A stretch of DNA of 28,261 nucleotides from Desulfuromonadaceae bacterium (GCA_016744555.1 JADGED010000007.1:1-28261); one strand, 5' to 3'. Shown: positions 16,045-25,432, counted from the stretch's first letter. Translations and numbers: made by a program. Notes: generated from the sequence alone by a model not told the origin.

Positions 16045-17631
16045 GTGAGCAAAGAACTAGAAAGAGAGATCGCCAAGCGCCGTACGTTTGGCATTATCAG
16101 TCACCCGGATGCGGGTAAAACCACTTTAACTGAAAAATTGTTGTTATTTGGTGGTGCTATTCAGATGGCAGGAACAGTAAAGGCGCGTAAGTCAAATCGT
16201 CATGCAACCAGTGACTGGATGAGTATTGAAAAAGAGCGGGGTATTTCGGTTTCGTCATCGGTAATGAAATTTAATTACCGTGATTTTGAAATAAACTTGC
16301 TCGATACTCCTGGCCACAAAGATTTCTCTGAGGATACCTACCGAGTCTTGACTGCAGTAGATAGCGCTTTGATGGTAATTGATAGTGCTAAAGGGGTTGA
16401 GCCGCAAACTGAAAAATTGATGGAAGTCTGTCGTATGCGCAATACTCCAGTACTGACATTTATCAATAAGCTTGATCGTGAAGGTTTGTCTCCCCTTGAT
16501 GTCCTAGCTGATATCGAAGAAAAGTTGCAGATCGAGTGTGCGCCGTTGTCGTGGCCGATAGGGATGGGAAAACGGTTCAAGGGGGTTTATAACCTCTATC
16601 GCAAAGAGCTTAACCTATTCCGCCCCGGAGATGATGCTCGTAGTACCGAAACCATAAAAATTGCCGATCTTAACGATCCACAGTTGGACGAATTACTTGG
16701 TAGCCAGGCCGATGAGCTGCGTGAAGATATCGAGTTGCTCGAAGGGGCAGCCAATCCATTAAATCTAGACGATTATTTAAGAGCTACACAAACTCCAGTT
16801 TTTTTCGGTAGTGGAATTAATAATTTTGGTGTCCAAGAGATGCTAGATGCTTTTGTCGAAATGGCACCACCACCGGGAATGCGTGAGACCGTTGATCGGA
16901 TTGTCGAACCCAGTGAAGAAGCTTTTTCTGGCTTTGTATTTAAGATTCAGGCAAACATGGATCCAGCGCACCGCGACCGGATTGCTTTTTTACGGATTTG
17001 TTCGGGCAAATTTACCCGTGGGATGAAGGTTAAGTATCAGCGTACCGGCAAAGAGGTTGCCTTGTCTAATGCTACAATTTTTATGGCGCAGGATCGTGCT
17101 AATGTCGAAGAGGCCTATCCTGGTGATATTATCGGTCTCCATAACCACGGTACAATCCAGATTGGCGATACCTTTACCTCTGGTGAGGCTCTTAAATTTA
17201 CTGGTATTCCAAGCTTTGCTCCAGAACATTTCCGCCGGGTTCGGTTGAAAGATCCGTTGAAGTCGAAACAGTTGCAAAAAGGTTTGACTCAATTGGCTGA
17301 AGAGGGTGCGGTACAGGTGTTTAAGCCGGTGACTGGGGCAGAATTTATCCTTGGCGCCGTCGGTGTGCTGCAGTTCGATGTAACCATGGAGCGCTTGAAG
17401 TCTGAGTATAATGTTAACGCCGTTTATGAAGGTGTCGATTATACCACTGCCCGTTGGGTTGAATGTGAAGACAAAAAATTGTTCGATGAGTTTCAAAAGC
17501 GTGAACAAGGTCGATTAGCACATGATGCGGAAGGACATTTGACCTATCTTGCGGCAAGTGAATGGCGCCTTGGTCATACCATGGAGCAATGGGAAGGGGT
17601 GACGTTCTTAAAGTCACGTGAACATAGTTAA
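16045..17631 (+). CDS. prfC: Peptide chain release factor 3 (RF3)
   Basis: RF3 is a translational GTPase that recycles RF1 and RF2 from the ribosome after peptide release. I chose the GTG at 16045, giving 528 residues, the usual length. The codon at 16006 would add 13 residues not found in the family. An AAAAGG lies about ten bases before the GTG. GTPase motifs are ISHPDAGKTTLTEK (G1, around residues 18-31), a switch I region with ERGISVSSSVM (G2), DTPGHKDFSEDTYR (G3) and INKLDREG (G4). C-terminal RF3 features include HFRRVRLKDPLKSKQL and GAVGVLQFDV. Domain II is an intact beta-barrel. A strong terminator follows. Confidence 0.97.
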   Translation: MSKELEREIAKRRTFGIISHPDAGKTTLTEKLLLFGGAIQMAGTVKARKSNRHATSDWMSIEKERGISVSSSVMKFNYRDFEINLLDTPGHKDFSEDTYRVLTAVDSALMVIDSAKGVEPQTEKLMEVCRMRNTPVLTFINKLDREGLSPLDVLADIEEKLQIECAPLSWPIGMGKRFKGVYNLYRKELNLFRPGDDARSTETIKIADLNDPQLDELLGSQADELREDIELLEGAANPLNLDDYLRATQTPVFFGSGINNFGVQEMLDAFVEMAPPPGMRETVDRIVEPSEEAFSGFVFKIQANMDPAHRDRIAFLRICSGKFTRGMKVKYQRTGKEVALSNATIFMAQDRANVEEAYPGDIIGLHNHGTIQIGDTFTSGEALKFTGIPSFAPEHFRRVRLKDPLKSKQLQKGLTQLAEEGAVQVFKPVTGAEFILGAVGVLQFDVTMERLKSEYNVNAVYEGVDYTTARWVECEDKKLFDEFQKREQGRLAHDAEGHLTYLAASEWRLGHTMEQWEGVTFLKSREHS

Positions 17632-17664
17632 TTGGTAGCAACGTAGAATCGATTTGTTTTTATG

Positions 17665-17692
17665 AAGGGGCCGCATTGCGGCTCCTTTTTTA
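17665..17692 (+). terminator. Rho-independent terminator after prfC
   Basis: AAGGGGCCGC pairs with GCGGCTCCTT (one G-T pair) around a three-base loop and is followed by a run of Ts. Confidence 0.9.
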
Positions 17693-17768
17693 TTGTTTGT
17701 TACTGTCTTTCTTTGCTATGTTAAGTGTTTGTTAATTATTTAGTTTTTCCTTTGTTGAGGGGGTCTAA

Positions 17769-20501
17769 ATGTGCGCTTTATTGAACAGCAAGAAATCGTT
17801 TCAAGCTAGAATAAATAGAATGGGGTTTTGGGTTGGTTTTGCTTTTATCTTGATCGCTATTTGCTTGATTTTAGCCTCCTTTCAGTTACGTAAAAACGTC
17901 GACAGAACGATCGAATCAGGGTTGAAACAAGTAGTTAGTAGCTCTAAAAATAATCGTGATTTTGGCTTATTTAGCGCTCGTTTGAGCATTCTAAAAGCAA
18001 CCTTTGATCTTGATGGTAATTGGTATGCAACTGAAAGAAATGGGGTCCTAGAAGATCTCAGCAATGTTTATGTTGCAGTTAATGACACTGCTATCAAAGG
18101 CGCTATCGGGCAGTTACAATCAGAACTAAATTCCTACTTAGAAGGACGGGAACTAGCCAACTCTTTATTGTTCTGGCGCATAGATGAGGACCTTGCACTT
18201 AAAGAGCGACTTGTTCGCCTTAAAGAGGCAATTAACCAAAAAAAAATTGCCCTCGCAAGCTCTGACGATGAAAAGTTGTACCTTGAGCAACTATCTTTAT
18301 TAGCACCAGACCTGATAGACATCTTCGTAAAAGTTACCAATCTAAATTTAGCCGAAAACCCTGCGCAATTACTTTTTTCCGACCTAAATGCCTTAACTCA
18401 GCGTGAAATTGAACTTGCAAATCTAAAAATACGTTTACGCACGATAATTGCTGCTGAACCACCGATTGATAGGCTTGGCCAAGGCTTGGTTGATAGCATC
18501 AATCAATACCAGGAGAAATTAAAACGCTACCAAGAGGTTATGGTGCATTTGGGTGAGTTAGGGCTGGGTTTAAATGATAGATCAGCGCAAATATTATCTA
18601 GTATGGATAATTTGGCCCAGAAATTTACTGCAACAGTAAAGGACACTAAGGATAAAGCCGACGCAATCATTTTTGCTATAGCTATTTCGGCTCTAGGTTC
18701 GCTTTTACTTGTGGCGATAATCGTTTGGCTATACGTGTGTAACTTTTTCAAGAAAAACGTGCAGGAACCTTTGGACATGGTACGGGAGCGCTTAGAGAAG
18801 TTTGAGCAAGGGGATGTTGACTCCCCTATGTCTTTAGATCGTTATGATGAGTGGAATGAAGTAGAAGTAACCTTTAATCAGATGGCTACAAACCTTAAGG
18901 AGAGTGTGACCTCTTTAGAAAAATCGGAACAACGCTATCGTAATATTTTTGATAGTGCTTCAGATGGCATCTTTAGGATTACCGTTTCTGGCAACGTAAT
19001 CGATATTAACCGGGCAATTATTGAGATGTTTGGTTATGACTTGCCAGTCGAAGGAGAAGCGGTAGCAGGTTGCGAGCGCTATTCAGATATACTGCAAAGT
19101 AGTATTTATTGTCGGAGCGAAGATCGTGAGCGCTGGATTGATTTGCTTGAACGGCACCAAGATGTACATAACTTTGAGGTGGAATTACGCCGTATCGATG
19201 GCACAACTTTTTGGGCTTCCCTCAGCGGTCACTTAGTTGCTGGTGATGATACGCAAGAGGCGTATATCGATGGTATTATTCGCAATGTATCTGAGCATAA
19301 AAAAGCTCGTGACGAAATGCAGCAATTGCAACATTATTTACAGGATATAATTGATTCTATGCCGTCAATCCTTATTGGGGTTGACAATAATATGAAGGTA
19401 ACTTTGTGGAATCAACGTGCGGCAGATGAGAGCTTGCTGGCAGCAGATGACGCCAAGGGTTACGCTATGAGTACCGTATGCTATTTGTTTGATTTTTCAA
19501 GCTTTATGCCAAAGCTAGAAGAGACATTAGAAACTGGAAAGCCGATTTGGTTACCCAAGGTTGAAAGTAATAAAAAGTCAAGCTCTGGAGGGCAGCGCTT
19601 TTTCGATATTTTAATTTTCCCATTATCGATGAAGGGGGCAGATGGGGCGGTAATTTATATGGATGAAGTTACCGAAAAGTTGCAATTGGAAGAAATGATG
19701 GTGCAGTCTGAAAAAATGCAGTCAATCGGCGGATTAGCTGCAGGGTTGGCTCACGAAATAAATAATCCATTGGCGGTTATATTGCAAAATATTCAGGTTT
19801 TAGAACGGCGATATTCGCCTAGCCTGAAGAAAAACCATCAGGTTGCCGAAGACCTAAATATAACGATGGAAGCAATAATAGAATACAACAAAGTACGTGG
19901 TTGCGAACAAATTATCCATTCGATTGCTGAAGCTGGTCATAGAGTAGCTAAAATTGTTACCAACATCCAAAGCTTTAGCCGATCTGGCACTTATAGCTTA
20001 GTCCCTTGTCCAATTACTGACCTGTTAGAACGTACTATTGAGCTTGCTGCTAGTGATTACGATATGCGTAATAGTTATAATTTTAAAAATATTTCTATCA
20101 TTCGTAATTTTCAACCAGTTCCAGATGTGTGTTGCGAGTCTAGTCAAGTTCAGCAAGTGCTTCTTAGTCTATTGAAAAATGCCGCTCAGGCGTTAACTGA
20201 AAGTAGTGATAACCAGCAAATTACGCTGGATATCGCACAGGTAGACGATTTAAATGTTAGGATTTCGATATCTGATAACGGTAAAGGTATTGAGCCAGAT
20301 GTTGTGGAGCATATATTTGACCCATTTTATACGACACAAGATGTTGGTGCCGGTTTTGGGCTGGGTCTTTCTACCGCTTACTTTATTGTTACCCATAATC
20401 ATGGTGGCCGCTTACGGGTAGTTTCGGAACTAGGCATTGGTAGCTGTTTTGAAGTTGTTTTGCCGATTGATAGCGTTAGTGATGGGGAAACAATAATATA
20501 A
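17769..20501 (+). CDS. Membrane-bound PAS sensor histidine kinase
   Basis: A 910-residue transmembrane sensor kinase. Layout: membrane helix about 18-38; a largely helical extracytoplasmic sensor region about 40-298; second helix about 299-323; HAMP about 324-378; PAS about 386-505 (RNIFDSASDGIFRI); second PAS about 520-640 (YLQDIIDSMPSILIGVDN); then the kinase core. The phosphorylated histidine is H662 in LAHEINNPLAV. About 45 extra residues lie between the H-box and the second dimerisation helix, a variant I associate with deltaproteobacterial kinases. The ATPase domain has N804 (LLKNAAQAL), DNGKG at 836-840 and GFGLGLS. There is no receiver domain and no response regulator nearby, so the partner and signal are unknown. 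GAGGGGG lies just before the ATG. The next gene, a bacteriohemerythrin, follows closely, which could hint at oxygen or redox sensing, but this is only an inference. Confidence 0.93.
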   Translation: MCALLNSKKSFQARINRMGFWVGFAFILIAICLILASFQLRKNVDRTIESGLKQVVSSSKNNRDFGLFSARLSILKATFDLDGNWYATERNGVLEDLSNVYVAVNDTAIKGAIGQLQSELNSYLEGRELANSLLFWRIDEDLALKERLVRLKEAINQKKIALASSDDEKLYLEQLSLLAPDLIDIFVKVTNLNLAENPAQLLFSDLNALTQREIELANLKIRLRTIIAAEPPIDRLGQGLVDSINQYQEKLKRYQEVMVHLGELGLGLNDRSAQILSSMDNLAQKFTATVKDTKDKADAIIFAIAISALGSLLLVAIIVWLYVCNFFKKNVQEPLDMVRERLEKFEQGDVDSPMSLDRYDEWNEVEVTFNQMATNLKESVTSLEKSEQRYRNIFDSASDGIFRITVSGNVIDINRAIIEMFGYDLPVEGEAVAGCERYSDILQSSIYCRSEDRERWIDLLERHQDVHNFEVELRRIDGTTFWASLSGHLVAGDDTQEAYIDGIIRNVSEHKKARDEMQQLQHYLQDIIDSMPSILIGVDNNMKVTLWNQRAADESLLAADDAKGYAMSTVCYLFDFSSFMPKLEETLETGKPIWLPKVESNKKSSSGGQRFFDILIFPLSMKGADGAVIYMDEVTEKLQLEEMMVQSEKMQSIGGLAAGLAHEINNPLAVILQNIQVLERRYSPSLKKNHQVAEDLNITMEAIIEYNKVRGCEQIIHSIAEAGHRVAKIVTNIQSFSRSGTYSLVPCPITDLLERTIELAASDYDMRNSYNFKNISIIRNFQPVPDVCCESSQVQQVLLSLLKNAAQALTESSDNQQITLDIAQVDDLNVRISISDNGKGIEPDVVEHIFDPFYTTQDVGAGFGLGLSTAYFIVTHNHGGRLRVVSELGIGSCFEVVLPIDSVSDGETII

Positions 20502-20559
20502 ATTTTAGGTTGAATTTCTCTGCGTTGAAAGCTTATTGCAACAAAGGAAGGGTTGGTTT

Positions 20560-20976
20560 ATGGCGGTGATTGGTTGGAAAGAAGTTTATGCTACCGGTAT
20601 TAATTCGATGGACAAAGAGCATCGTGGGTTAGTAGATCAAATCAACCTTTTGTACGTTGCGGTGAGAGAGAAGCATGGAGATGAGGTGATTGTTCCAATT
20701 TTGGTAACCTTAGAAAAATATACTGTGGAACATTTTCGCCACGAAGAAAAACTTATGGCAGAATACCAGTACCCAGGCTTGGTTGAGCACAAAGAGGTAC
20801 ATAAATCATTAATTGCCGAAATAGACCGTTTTAAACAACTTTCAAATGCAAGCACCGAAGAATTGGCTAAAGAGTTGTTGGCTTTTTTGCGTAAATGGCT
20901 GCTGGAGCATATTTTGAAAGTTGATAAAGAGTATGGTTCGTTTTTAGAGTCTCGAGGTGGACGGTTTATTGATTAA
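20560..20976 (+). CDS. Bacteriohemerythrin
   Basis: This is a small, soluble non-haem di-iron oxygen-binding protein of 138 residues. All seven iron ligands are recognisable: H21 (DKEHRG), H58 and E62 (HFRHE), H77 and H81 (HKEVH), and H117 and D122 (HILKVD). The spacing fits the hemerythrin pattern of HxxxE, HxxxH and HxxxxD. I chose the ATG at 20560, preceded by AAAGGAAG, over the in-frame codon at 20536. Most such proteins begin at this point, with an IGWKEVY-like start followed by the N-terminal helix. It could store or deliver oxygen, or protect against it, in a microaerobic or anaerobic cell. The gene lies only 58 bases after the histidine kinase stop and may be cotranscribed with it. 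No clear terminator follows. Confidence 0.95.
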   Translation: MAVIGWKEVYATGINSMDKEHRGLVDQINLLYVAVREKHGDEVIVPILVTLEKYTVEHFRHEEKLMAEYQYPGLVEHKEVHKSLIAEIDRFKQLSNASTEELAKELLAFLRKWLLEHILKVDKEYGSFLESRGGRFID

Positions 20977-21071
20977 ATTTGATTGCCGTCCTTAAGCTTG
21001 GGTGATCTGGGTCGAGCTGTTTTAGTGCTGTCGTTGTGCTTTTACTAAACTTTGATAACAGGAGGATTGTC

Positions 21072-22463
21072 GTGCCGCCACTAGAAAAAAAATCAGTTAA
21101 GCAGCTGTTGGCAGCAGATCAACAACTGCTAGATGTGCGTGTGAATGGCTGGGTGCGATCGGTGCGGAGAGGCAAAGAGGTTAGCTTTATTACCCTCAAT
21201 GATGGCAGTTGTTTCGCTTCGTTACAAATTGTCGTTAGCCCAGAGCTAGAAAACTATCAATCGATATGCAAGGTAGGCACTGGGGCAAGCTTAACGGTTA
21301 GAGGTAAGCTAGTTGAGTCACCAGCAGCAGGGCAAAGTTGGGAATTGCAAGCTCTGACAGTTGATATTGTCGGCGCCGCCGGTGAAGACTATCCGCTGCA
21401 AAAAAAACGTCATAGCCTCGAATATTTGCGTTCTATCGCTCACTTGCGCCCACGTTCAAATACTTTTGGGGCGGTATTTAGAATGCGGAGTGCACTCTCT
21501 TTTGCCGTCCATCAGTTTTTTCAGCAGCGCGGCTTTGTTTATGTTCAAACACCGATTATTACCGCTAATGATTGTGAAGGAGCCGGGGAAATGTTTCGGG
21601 TTTCAACCCTTGACCCTACCAACCCACCGCAGCAGGATGGCAACGTTGATTGGGGGCAAGATTTTTTTGGTGAGCGTACTGGCTTGACCGTCAGTGGACA
21701 GTTGCAAGGGGAATTATTTGCAACTGCTTTTTCTGATATTTATACCTTTGGACCAACTTTTCGAGCTGAAAATTCCAATACAAGTCGTCATGCCGCAGAG
21801 TTCTGGATGATTGAACCGGAAATTGCTTTTGCTAACTTGCAGGATAATTGCCAGCTGGGTGAGGACTTTCTCCGCTTTTTGGTAGTTTATGCTTTGGAAA
21901 ATTGTCAGGAAGATCTCGATTTTTTTAATCAGCGCATTGAAAAAGGGTTGCTGGATAAATTAGAGTCTTTGGCACAGGCAGAATTTTGCACAATTAGTTA
22001 CACTGAAGCTGTTGATTTATTGCAAAAATCAAAACAAAAATTTGAATTTCCGGTAGCGTGGGGGCACGATTTACAGTCCGAACATGAGCGTTATCTGACC
22101 GAAAAAGTTTTTAATGGTCCCGTATTTGTTACCGATTATCCAAAAGGTATAAAAGCCTTTTACATGCGGATGAATGATGATGATAAGACTGTCGCCGCTA
22201 TGGATTTATTAGTTCCTCGTGTTGGTGAAATTATCGGAGGTAGTCAGCGCGAAGAGCGCTTGGATGTGCTGCAAGCTAGGATGCAAGCACAAGGGATTGC
22301 TACGGCTGATATGGATTGGTATCTCGACATCCGCCGTTGGGGCAGCTGCCCACATGCAGGTTTTGGTCTTGGGTTTGAACGCTTGCTTATGTACGTAACC
22401 GGAATGGAAAATATTCGTGATGTTATCCCTTTTCCTCGAACTCCTGGTCACGCTAAGTTTTAA
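21072..22463 (+). CDS. asnS: Asparaginyl-tRNA synthetase
   Basis: AsnRS is a cytoplasmic class IIb synthetase that charges tRNA-Asn. I chose GTG at 21072, since AGGAGG lies six bases before it and the resulting 463 residues match the usual 463-467. The codon at 21036 would add 12 residues without a ribosome binding site. The N-terminal OB-fold carries VNGWVRSVRRGKEVSFITLN. Class II motif 2 is FRAENSNTSRHAAEFWMIE, and motif 3 is GFGLGFERLLMYVTGMENIR. LTVSGQLQGELFATAF and YTFGPTFRAE are typical of AsnRS. The presence of the enzyme suggests direct charging, though an amidotransferase route could still exist elsewhere in the genome. Confidence 0.97.
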   Translation: MPPLEKKSVKQLLAADQQLLDVRVNGWVRSVRRGKEVSFITLNDGSCFASLQIVVSPELENYQSICKVGTGASLTVRGKLVESPAAGQSWELQALTVDIVGAAGEDYPLQKKRHSLEYLRSIAHLRPRSNTFGAVFRMRSALSFAVHQFFQQRGFVYVQTPIITANDCEGAGEMFRVSTLDPTNPPQQDGNVDWGQDFFGERTGLTVSGQLQGELFATAFSDIYTFGPTFRAENSNTSRHAAEFWMIEPEIAFANLQDNCQLGEDFLRFLVVYALENCQEDLDFFNQRIEKGLLDKLESLAQAEFCTISYTEAVDLLQKSKQKFEFPVAWGHDLQSEHERYLTEKVFNGPVFVTDYPKGIKAFYMRMNDDDKTVAAMDLLVPRVGEIIGGSQREERLDVLQARMQAQGIATADMDWYLDIRRWGSCPHAGFGLGFERLLMYVTGMENIRDVIPFPRTPGHAKF

Positions 22464-22513
22464 TTCTGTTATGTTTAAATATGCTGATGCAAAAAGGCGG
22501 TTAATAAAATTTG

Positions 22514-22543
22514 TTGACAGTTGCAGGTTGGAATGTGTATATA
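22514..22543 (+). promoter_or_regulatory. Sigma70-type promoter for tpx
   Basis: A consensus TTGACA (22514-22519) is followed after 18 bases by TATATA (22538-22543), in an AT-rich setting. It lies about 60 bases before the tpx start, within the 140-base gap after asnS. The spacing of 18 is slightly long but common. Confidence 0.65.
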
Positions 22544-22603
22544 TAACTAGATTAGTAATAAATCGAAAGACACATTATATTAACTCAAATATGGGAGAGA
22601 CAA

Positions 22604-23128
22604 ATGAGCAACTATCCAGAGCGTGATGGCGCAGTACTGTTTAAGGGAAATCCAGCAACATTGTTGGGTGCAGAAGTTAAGGTTGGTGATACTGCCCCAG
22701 ATTTCCAGGTAGTAGATAATGGTCTACAGCCAGTAACTTTAGCTACTGATGCAGGAAAGGTTAGGCTTATTACTGTAGTGCCATCTCTTGATACTCCAGT
22801 ATGTGACACCATGACCCGTCAGTTTAATCAGGACGTTGCCACTCTACCCGATTCGGTTGCTGCATATACAATTAGTGTTGACCTGCCATTTGCGCAAAAG
22901 CGCTGGTGCGGTAATGCTGGGATTGATAAAGTACAAACCCTATCTGACTATCAGGAGCGTTCTTTTGGTCTGAACTATGGTTTGTTGTTGAAAAATCTAA
23001 AGCTTCTTGCGCGGGCAGTTTATGTCATCGACCAGAATGATAAAGTTGTGTACGCCGAGCTGGTACCAGAAGTTACTGCTGAGCCAAATTACGCAGCAGC
23101 TCTAGACGCAGTGAAAAAGCTTGTTTAG
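22604..23128 (+). CDS. tpx: Thiol peroxidase (Tpx)
   Basis: Tpx is an atypical 2-Cys peroxiredoxin that reduces hydrogen peroxide and alkyl hydroperoxides with thioredoxin. The protein has 174 residues. The peroxidatic cysteine is C67 in PSLDTPVCDTMTRQF and the resolving cysteine is C102 in KRWCGNAG, a separation of 35 residues, close to the 34 of E. coli Tpx. The N-terminal LFKGNPATLLG and VGDTAPDFQVVDN segments and the late AVYVIDQNDKVVYAELV strand are standard. There is no signal peptide, so it appears cytoplasmic. GGGAGAG lies shortly before the ATG. It has its own strong promoter and a strong terminator, so it is monocistronic. Confidence 0.97.
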   Translation: MSNYPERDGAVLFKGNPATLLGAEVKVGDTAPDFQVVDNGLQPVTLATDAGKVRLITVVPSLDTPVCDTMTRQFNQDVATLPDSVAAYTISVDLPFAQKRWCGNAGIDKVQTLSDYQERSFGLNYGLLLKNLKLLARAVYVIDQNDKVVYAELVPEVTAEPNYAAALDAVKKLV

Positions 23129-23149
23129 ATTTACGTAAAGTTCAAATGT

Positions 23150-23188
23150 AAAAAGCCCCTGATGACAAGATCATCGGGGGCTTTTTTT
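23150..23188 (+). terminator. Bidirectional terminator between tpx and the convergent symporter gene
   Basis: AAAAAGCCCCTGATGA and TCATCGGGGGCTTTTT form a long stem (one mismatch or wobble pair) around a five-base loop, with T runs on both strands. It lies between two convergent genes, so it probably serves both. Confidence 0.92.
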
Positions 23189-23213
23189 ATGATTTGTGCT
23201 GGCTTGGTAATGA

Positions 23214-25043
23214 TTAATAGGGGCGCCTAGCGTCGGTGGAAATTTTCGTTTCCCCCACAGTTCTTTCTACTGGATAACGCAAGCGTTCAACTAATTGCTG
23301 AATCTCTTGCGGAGGCTCAGGGGTAACCTTAGAGACAACATAAATCAAGGCGAAGTTGACTAGCATACCGATGGTTCCAAAACCTTCTGGTGAAATCCCA
23401 AACCACCAGTTTGCTGGCCTGTTAGCACCGGGGTTGATGAACTTAAAGTAGACAATGTAAGCAGTAGTAATGGTAATTCCAGCAATCATGCCGGTCATTG
23501 CCCCGTAGACATTTGTCTTTTTGCTAAAAATCCCCATAATGATGACGGGAAAAAATGAAGCTGCAGCTAAACCAAATGCAAATGCAACAACTTGAGCCAC
23601 AAAACCCGGTGGGAAAATACCAAATAGACCAGCAATAACCACTGCACCTGCTGCGCCGCAACGAGCCCAGAGTAATTCCCCTTTTTCTGACATGCTCGGC
23701 ATCAAGACCCCCTTCATAAGGTCGTGAGAAATTGATGCGGAAATGACCAGTAATAATCCCGCTGCAGTTGAAAGGGCAGCAGCTAGGCCGCCTGCAGCAA
23801 CCAGAGCAATGATCCAATTTGGTAGCCTAGCTATCTCGGGGCTGGCGAGAACCATTATGTCTTGATCTATATAAATTTCATTTTTACTTTCGGTAATCAA
23901 ATTGGCAACCAGTGCTTGCCCAAGGGGGCCGCTTTGCCCGGTGTATTTCGGTTTGCCGGCAATCGCTTTGCCTGGACCGTACTGCATTACACCATCACCA
24001 TTTTTATCTATCCATGCAATTAGTCCCGTTGCTTCCCAGTTTTTTATCCACTCTGGGGCATGCTCATATTGGACGTTGTGAATTGTTTTGATAAAGTTTG
24101 TGCGTGCAAATGCTGCTACTGCAGGAGCAGTAGTATATAAAAGGACAATAAAAAATAGAGCCCAACCCGCTGATGCTCGAGCATCTTTGATTCTGGGAAC
24201 GGTGAAAAAACGGATGATGACATGTGGAAGCCCGGCGGTCCCAACCATTAACGCAATCACGATAAAAATCACATCAATTTGTGGGCGAACACCGCTAGTA
24301 TATTCACTGAAGCCAAGATCGTTATGGATACTGTTTAAAACATCGAGAAGATAGCGCCCCTGCGTCGATCCATCCTGTAAAATTTCAGCTCCACTAGCAC
24401 TAATAGTACTACCAAAGCCAAGGGCCGGAATTGGGTTGCCGGTTAGCATGATTGATATGTAGATTGCTGGAACCATGTAGGCAATGATAAGGATACAGTA
24501 TTGTGCAACTTGAGTGTAGGTTACCCCTTTCATGCCACCAAGAACGGCATAGAAAAAGACTATACACATACCAATGACTACGCCGGTATTAATCGGGACA
24601 TTTAGAAAACGCGAAAATACGACTCCAACGCCGCGCATTTGGCCGGCGACATAGGTGAACGATATGAAGATTGCACATATTAAAGAAACTATTCGTGCAG
24701 TTTGTGAATAATACCGATCACCAATAAATTCTGGTACGGTGAATTTTCCATATTTGCGTAAATAAGGTGCTAGTAGCATCGCAAGTAAAACGTAGCCACC
24801 GGTCCAGCCCATTAAGTACATGGCGCCATCACGACCCATAAAGGAAATTAAACCAGCCATTGATATAAAGGATGCTGCTGACATCCAATCAGCACCGGTT
24901 GCCATGCCGTTAAGGACGGGGTGAATTGATCTTCCCGCTGTGTAGAATGCTCCAGTGGATGCAGCTCTAGCACGGACAGCAATGATCATATAAATAATGA
25001 AGGTTATGGTGACAAACAACCAAGTCCAGTTGGTGATGGTCAT
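23214..25043 (-). CDS. Sodium:solute symporter, VC_2705 subfamily (acetate/monocarboxylate-type)
   Basis: This is an inner-membrane SSS-family transporter of 609 residues with about 13 hydrophobic helices. Recognisable parts are the N-terminal FYTAGRSIHPVLNGMATGAD, WMSAASFISMAGLISFMGRDG, and ALSTAAGLLLVISASISHDL, a helix typical of the sodium site. The partner gene upstream is a DUF4212 small subunit, a pairing characteristic of the VC_2705 family, so substrate prediction follows that family: possibly acetate or another short organic acid, but not proven. A large extracytoplasmic loop around residues 325-410 carries DKNGDG (346-351), an EF-hand-like calcium loop. A hairpin downstream probably terminates transcription. 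The ATG at 25043 is the first in frame and lies 39 bases after the DUF4212 stop. Confidence 0.9.
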   Translation of the reverse strand: MTITNWTWLFVTITFIIYMIIAVRARAASTGAFYTAGRSIHPVLNGMATGADWMSAASFISMAGLISFMGRDGAMYLMGWTGGYVLLAMLLAPYLRKYGKFTVPEFIGDRYYSQTARIVSLICAIFISFTYVAGQMRGVGVVFSRFLNVPINTGVVIGMCIVFFYAVLGGMKGVTYTQVAQYCILIIAYMVPAIYISIMLTGNPIPALGFGSTISASGAEILQDGSTQGRYLLDVLNSIHNDLGFSEYTSGVRPQIDVIFIVIALMVGTAGLPHVIIRFFTVPRIKDARASAGWALFFIVLLYTTAPAVAAFARTNFIKTIHNVQYEHAPEWIKNWEATGLIAWIDKNGDGVMQYGPGKAIAGKPKYTGQSGPLGQALVANLITESKNEIYIDQDIMVLASPEIARLPNWIIALVAAGGLAAALSTAAGLLLVISASISHDLMKGVLMPSMSEKGELLWARCGAAGAVVIAGLFGIFPPGFVAQVVAFAFGLAAASFFPVIIMGIFSKKTNVYGAMTGMIAGITITTAYIVYFKFINPGANRPANWWFGISPEGFGTIGMLVNFALIYVVSKVTPEPPQEIQQLVERLRYPVERTVGETKISTDARRPY

Positions 25044-25082
25044 AGTGTTATGACCTCATATGGTGAACTGGCAGTGCTGTCA

Positions 25083-25340
25083 TTAATCCTCGTAAACATT
25101 ATATTTCCGATCTAGCCTATTCATCAGCCGGATATAGACGATAATTAACAAACAAAAAACTATTTCGGCCCCCTGGTTAGCAAACCAAAAGCCAAGAGGA
25201 AAACCAAATAGGTTGAAATTGTCGAGTTGGTCGGCAAAGATTATGCCGCATAGAAATGATACGCTAAACCAGATTGATAACAGCACGGCAATATACTTGA
25301 GGTTTTGTTTCCAGTAGTCTTGTAGCTCTTTGTCTCTCAC
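25083..25340 (-). CDS. DUF4212 symporter small subunit
   Basis: This small inner-membrane protein of 85 residues has two hydrophobic helices (about 14-35 and 53-72). It fits the DUF4212 (putative solute:sodium symporter small subunit) family, with the conserved YWKQNLKYIAVLLSIWFSVSF start and the FGFPLGFWFANQGAE centre. The start is GTG at 25340-25338, with GAGG about nine bases before it. It is placed just before the VC_2705-type symporter, in the same operon. It is thought to act with it, though its exact job (assembly, activity or regulation) is not known. Confidence 0.92.
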   Translation of the reverse strand: MRDKELQDYWKQNLKYIAVLLSIWFSVSFLCGIIFADQLDNFNLFGFPLGFWFANQGAEIVFCLLIIVYIRLMNRLDRKYNVYED

Positions 25341-25404
25341 TAGTTTAAACCTCGTTTATGCTCACCGATTGGCATTTTATACTTCAAATTGATAACAGCT
25401 TTCT

Positions 25405-25432
25405 ATTCTAATCAAAAAAGTAATTTTCGCAA
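25405..25432 (-). promoter_or_regulatory. Possible sigma70-type promoter of the DUF4212-symporter operon
   Basis: On the minus strand TTGCGA (25432-25427) and TAGAAT (25410-25405) are separated by 16 bases. The -10 matches five of six consensus bases, the -35 four of six. The leader to the GTG at 25340 would be about 60 bases. Confidence 0.4.

Noticed and set aside
16990..17508. 172-residue minus-strand ORF inside prfC
   Set aside because: It lies antisense to a highly conserved gene and has no family features.
17769..20501. Hybrid kinase with receiver domain
   Set aside because: The protein ends right after the ATPase domain; no receiver phosphoacceptor pattern is present.
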